This document shows positions 44,039 to 46,777 of a DNA stretch of 46,777 nt, piece by piece. Within the stretch, counting starts at the first letter, position 1, and each line of letters begins with the position of its first letter. The DNA is from Pseudomonadota bacterium. Lineage in GTDB: Bacteria; Pseudomonadota; Alphaproteobacteria; Reyranellales; Reyranellaceae. A model generated the notes under the pieces. That model was not told where the DNA came from and did not search any database. It saw nothing but the letters and a program-made list of their open reading frames with translations. The position numbers and the translations under genes are program-made. The stretch spans positions 1 to 46,777 of the forward strand of contig JAEWIV010000493.1 in the NCBI GenBank assembly GCA_023386865.1, written 5' to 3'.

Positions 44039-45061
44039 TCAGGCCGTCGGCAACCCGGACGTCGTCGAATACTCGAAATGCAGCGGCGTCTCGGGATGGA
44101 TCAGGGCATAGGCCGAGCGCGCGGCGATGGCGGCTTCGGCGAAGCCGGTCAGGATCAGCTTCAGCTTGCCGGGATAGGTGACGACGTCGCCGATGGCGAA
44201 GATGCCCGGCTTGCTGGTCGCGGCCGTCGCGGCATCGACTGCGATCTGATTTTGCTGCAGGGCGAGCTGCCACTCGGCAATCGGTCCCAGCGACATCGAC
44301 AGGCCGAAGAACGGCAGCAGGGCATCGGCCTCGATGCGCCTGGTGGCGCCGTCGAGCGTGGCCGCTGTCACCGCCGTAAGCTGGCCGCCGGCGCCTTCCA
44401 AGCCATGGAGCTGGTAGGGTACGACCATGTCGATCTTGCCCGCCTTGGCGAGCGCCTTTAGCTGCGCCTCGCTTTCGGGTGCGGCACGGAACTTGTCGCG
44501 GCGATGGATCACGGAGACGCGGCCCGCGATCTCGGCAAGCGACAGCGCCCAGTCGACCGCCGTGTCGCCACCGCCCGCGATCACCACGCGCCTGCCACGG
44601 AAGGCTTCGCGCTGCGTGACATAGTAGAAGACGCTCTTGCCTTCGTAGGCCTCGATGCCGGGCAGCGGCGGCCGGTTGGGACCGAAGGCGCCGACGCCGG
44701 CCGCGATGATCACGGCGCGCGCCTGCACCATCGTGCCCTTGGATGTCGTCACCTTCCAGAAACCACCGCTCAGTTTCTCCAACCCCTGGACCTGCTCACC
44801 GAGGTGATAGACCGGCCGAAACGGCGCAGCCTGCGCCTTCAGGCGCACCACCAGCTCGGCCGCCTCGATACGGGGGAAGCCCGGGATGTCGTAGATCGGC
44901 TTCTCGGGATAAAGCGCCGTGCACTGGCCACCGGCATCGTCCAGCACGTCGATCAGGTGGCAGCGTAGCCTCACCATGCCGCATTCGAACACGGCGAACA
45001 GGCCGACAGGGCCGGCTCCCACGATGACGACGTCGGTCTGATGAGTATGTCCGCTGACCAT
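44039..45061 (-). CDS. TrxR-like ferredoxin-NADP(+) reductase
   Basis: This 340-aa flavoprotein is of the thioredoxin-reductase-like FNR type found in alphaproteobacteria. FAD site DVVIVGAGPVGLFAVFECGM starts near residue 9, GGQCTALYPEKPIYDIPG follows, and the NADPH site is RVVIAGGGDTAVDWALSLA. The CxxC of true thioredoxin reductase is absent. The ATG at 45061 precedes the FAD motif directly. It transfers electrons between NADPH and a ferredoxin or flavodoxin, possibly feeding oxygenases nearby. Confidence 0.88.
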   Translation of the reverse strand: MVSGHTHQTDVVIVGAGPVGLFAVFECGMVRLRCHLIDVLDDAGGQCTALYPEKPIYDIPGFPRIEAAELVVRLKAQAAPFRPVYHLGEQVQGLEKLSGGFWKVTTSKGTMVQARAVIIAAGVGAFGPNRPPLPGIEAYEGKSVFYYVTQREAFRGRRVVIAGGGDTAVDWALSLAEIAGRVSVIHRRDKFRAAPESEAQLKALAKAGKIDMVVPYQLHGLEGAGGQLTAVTAATLDGATRRIEADALLPFFGLSMSLGPIAEWQLALQQNQIAVDAATAATSKPGIFAIGDVVTYPGKLKLILTGFAEAAIAARSAYALIHPETPLHFEYSTTSGLPTA

Positions 45062-45121
45062 GGACCTAACGTGGCGAAGGAAGACCACAAAATAAAGGCC
45101 CGTTTGCGCTATCCTGCAACC

Positions 45122-45443
45122 ATGGTCGCCAGCGAAAGCTTCGCCGAATTCCTGCGCGAGCAGCTCGAGCCGCTCGGTCGCGTCACCCTGCGGCGCATGT
45201 TCGGCAAGACCGGCGTGTTCTGCGACGGCGTCATGTTCGGAGTCGTGGCGGACAACATGCTCTATCTCAGGGTCGACAACGGCAACAAGGAGGCTTTCCA
45301 GGAAGCTCGCTCCCATCGACCTCTCATTCTGGCGCGCACCGGAGCGGCTGTTCGATGAACCAGACGAACTGATCGCCTGGGCGCGCCTGGCGCTCGCGGC
45401 GGCACGCCGGGTTGCGTCGAAGCGGCTGCCTAAAGCGGAATGA
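45122..45443 (+). pseudogene. TfoX N-terminal-domain gene, internally deleted and frameshifted
   Basis: The first frame gives FAEFLREQLEPLGRVTLRRM, FGKTGVFCDGVMFGVVADNM and LYLRVDNGNKEAFQEA, a TfoX_N domain, then leaves the frame. The rest continues one frame over as APIDLSFWRAPERLFDEPDE and LIAWARLALAAARRVASKRL, ending at TGA 45441-45443. About ten codons plus a non-multiple of three are missing around 45308. The original domain would have been about 110-115 aa. The stop codon lies inside a perfect hairpin. Confidence 0.82.
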
Positions 45444-45483
45444 GATGAGATGGAACCGGCCGCGGTTCCATCTCATCTCATTC
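45438..45483. repeat. 21-bp perfect inverted repeat (hairpin)
   Basis: The arm at 45438-45458 (GAATGAGATGAGATGGAACC plus G) is exactly complementary to 45463-45483, with a 4-nt loop GCCG. It is the longest perfect stem in the window and includes the TfoX stop codon. It separates two convergent transcription units and could block read-through in either direction. It may be a copy of a dispersed element. Confidence 0.85.
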
Positions 45484-45535
45484 GCGCCCACCGGTGATGC
45501 GTGTTGCAGGAGGCATGATGGGTCCCCATCATGAC

Positions 45536-45694
45536 CTAGACGGAACGGTAGATGAATCCGGCGATCAGCGCGGCGACGACCAGCGCGAGGTAGAAGACCG
45601 GCCGCGCATAGGCCGGCCTGTTGGCCGGCAGCGACAGGAGCCAAAGCGCGACCGCCAGCAGCAGGAAGACGACCAGGCCGGCGACGAGGGTCAT
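45536..45694 (-). CDS. Small two-helix membrane protein
   Basis: This 52-aa protein has two hydrophobic helices (MTLVAGLVVFLLLAVALWLL and YLALVVAALIAGFIY) separated by a short Pro/Arg loop. ATG 45694 gives a clean first helix; an in-frame TTG at 45730 would add 12 residues. It lies 45 nt after the GMC oxidoreductase stop on the same strand, so it may be co-transcribed. Family unknown. Confidence 0.6.
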   Translation of the reverse strand: MTLVAGLVVFLLLAVALWLLSLPANRPAYARPVFYLALVVAALIAGFIYRSV

Positions 45695-45739
45695 GGGTTC
45701 GATGTAAGCCCGAGACGCGTCGCTCGGCAACGGCCGTTC

Positions 45740-46777
45740 CTACACGCCCAACACGATATCGCTTGCCCGCTCTGCCACAGCCGTAACGGCGGCGTTGATC
45801 ATGGCTGCCGGAAGACCAGGCAGCACCGATGCGTCGATCACGCGCAACCCCGTCACGCCTCGTACGCGCAACGCGGTGTCGACGACGGCGCCGATTCGGC
45901 AGGTGCCCACGGGATGGTGGAACGACCGCGCCGCACGACGCACGAAATCATGGCGCGCGGCAGCGTCCTGCCAGCGGCCGCCCGGATAGATCTCTTCGGC
46001 CCGCCAGTCGGCAAAGGCCGAGGCTGCGCCGATTTCGCGCGCCAGCGTCACCGCCGCGACCAGGCTCTCGAGGTCGCTGCTGTCCGACAGGTAAGCGGGA
46101 TCAATGAGCGCCGGCGCCATCGGATCCGCCGAGGCAAGGCGCACGCTGCCCCGGCTCAATGGCCGCATGAGGCACGGTACCAAGGTGAACGCGGGGGGCG
46201 GCAATGCACCGACGGCAGGCTGCACGAAAGGCAGCGAAAGGCACATGATCAGATGATCGGGACTTTCGTCGGCCTTCGCATGCGGCACGTAGAGCAATGC
46301 GTCGGCATGGTTGTAGTGCGAGCGCGGCACCTCGCGGCGCGCACGGAAAGCCACACCGGCGAGCAGCAAATGATCCTCGAGGTTGGCTCCCACGTCGGGC
46401 AGGTCGACGGTGACGGCAATGCCGAGGGCCCGCAGGGCATCGGCGTGTCCCACGCCCGAAACCATCAGAAGACGCGGCGAATCGATCGCCCCGGCACAAA
46501 GCAGGACTTCGCCGTCGGGCCGTACGATTTGGCCCGCAAGGCGCACGCCGAGACAACGACCACGTTCGATCACCAAGCCAAGCACCGGAGCATCGGTGAG
46601 GACGTCGACGTCGACGCCGTCAAGGCTATCCAGAAAAGCGGTCGCGGCATCGTCGCGCGCGTGGCCTCTGATGCTGAGCTGGTTCCAGGCGACGCCCGTA
46701 GGGACCGCACCACCGATGTCAGGCGTCATCGCAAAGCCGCACTGCTGTGCCGCGGCAATGAAGGCCGAGGCCACAGG
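45740..46777 (-). CDS. GMC-family oxidoreductase, 3' part (cut by window end)
   Basis: About 345 C-terminal residues of a choline-dehydrogenase-like FAD oxidoreductase. The reading frame continues past the window edge, so the N-terminal FAD-binding part is not seen. Visible motifs are LLCAGAIDSPRLLMVSGVGH (FAD-linked), LGIAVTVDLPDVGANLEDHL and SFHHPVGTCRIGAVVD with the catalytic His, then GLRVIDASVLPGLPAAMINA with the conserved Asn. It oxidises alcohols; substrate unknown. Confidence 0.88.
   Translation of the reverse strand, partial: PVASAFIAAAQQCGFAMTPDIGGAVPTGVAWNQLSIRGHARDDAATAFLDSLDGVDVDVLTDAPVLGLVIERGRCLGVRLAGQIVRPDGEVLLCAGAIDSPRLLMVSGVGHADALRALGIAVTVDLPDVGANLEDHLLLAGVAFRARREVPRSHYNHADALLYVPHAKADESPDHLIMCLSLPFVQPAVGALPPPAFTLVPCLMRPLSRGSVRLASADPMAPALIDPAYLSDSSDLESLVAAVTLAREIGAASAFADWRAEEIYPGGRWQDAAARHDFVRRAARSFHHPVGTCRIGAVVDTALRVRGVTGLRVIDASVLPGLPAAMINAAVTAVAERASDIVLGV

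Overview
The window is GC-rich, densely packed chromosomal DNA with short intergenic gaps and many 4-nt start/stop overlaps. The gene content (YheT-type hydrolases, class III CoA-transferase, TctC-type binding protein, TIGR03084 protein, TrxR-like ferredoxin-NADP reductase, small secreted PepSY-like proteins) points to an environmental alphaproteobacterium with a broad catabolic repertoire; a Reyranella-like member of the Rhodospirillales/Hyphomicrobiales is my best guess, not a demonstrated assignment. I saw no rRNA, tRNA, CRISPR array, phage or transposase genes.

Layout. 0-3 kb: two tandem YheT-type alpha/beta hydrolases plus an overlapping 43-aa membrane microprotein (minus strand), divergent from an EamA transporter. 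3.1-8.7 kb (plus): CoA-transferase, penicillin-acylase-type hydrolase, and a methionyl-tRNA synthetase of the KFSTS type, preceded by a structured leader ending in an intrinsic terminator. 8.7-16 kb (mostly minus): CorC-like CBS protein, TauD dioxygenase, enoyl-CoA hydratase, lipoprotein, two-gene ABC-2 exporter, aminotransferase; MepA endopeptidase lies on plus. 16-19.2 kb (plus): lipoprotein, a CYTH-like protein coupled to a split chromate transporter, NnrU. 19.2-23.2 kb: four small secreted PepSY-like paralogues interspersed with an isochorismatase-like hydrolase, YbaK, MliC and a membrane protein. 23.2-28.5 kb (minus): an operon encoding a polar-amino-acid ABC transporter, a TctC-type binding protein and a fused SCP2-like/alpha-beta hydrolase. 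28.6-40 kb: Asp/Glu/hydantoin racemase, Cys-rich membrane-anchored protein, a large SAM-cyclase-AAA-TPR regulator, then a hydantoin module (flavin reductase-like protein, N-carbamoyl-D-amino-acid hydrolase, D-hydantoinase, DHDPS-like aldolase) and a divergent amidohydrolase. Between carbamoylase and hydantoinase lie decayed genes: a DinB pseudogene, a ParD antitoxin and a broken ParE toxin. 40-46.8 kb: GST, a cupin/TIGR03084/citryl-CoA-lyase-like/epoxide-hydrolase operon, ferredoxin-NADP reductase, a broken TfoX gene ending in a 21-bp perfect hairpin, a small membrane protein and the 3' part of a GMC oxidoreductase cut by the window end.

How the genes fit together. The ABC transporter, racemase, hydantoinase and carbamoylase make a coherent route for uptake and conversion of hydantoins or related cyclic ureides to D-amino acids. 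The most unusual signals are the attenuator-like metG leader, the clustered secreted PepSY-like family, the CYTH-like/ChrA coupling, the SCP2-hydrolase fusion in a transporter operon, and three independent gene-decay events. Two families of short palindromic repeats are dispersed through the intergenic spaces, one of which supplies the start codon of an ABC ATPase.
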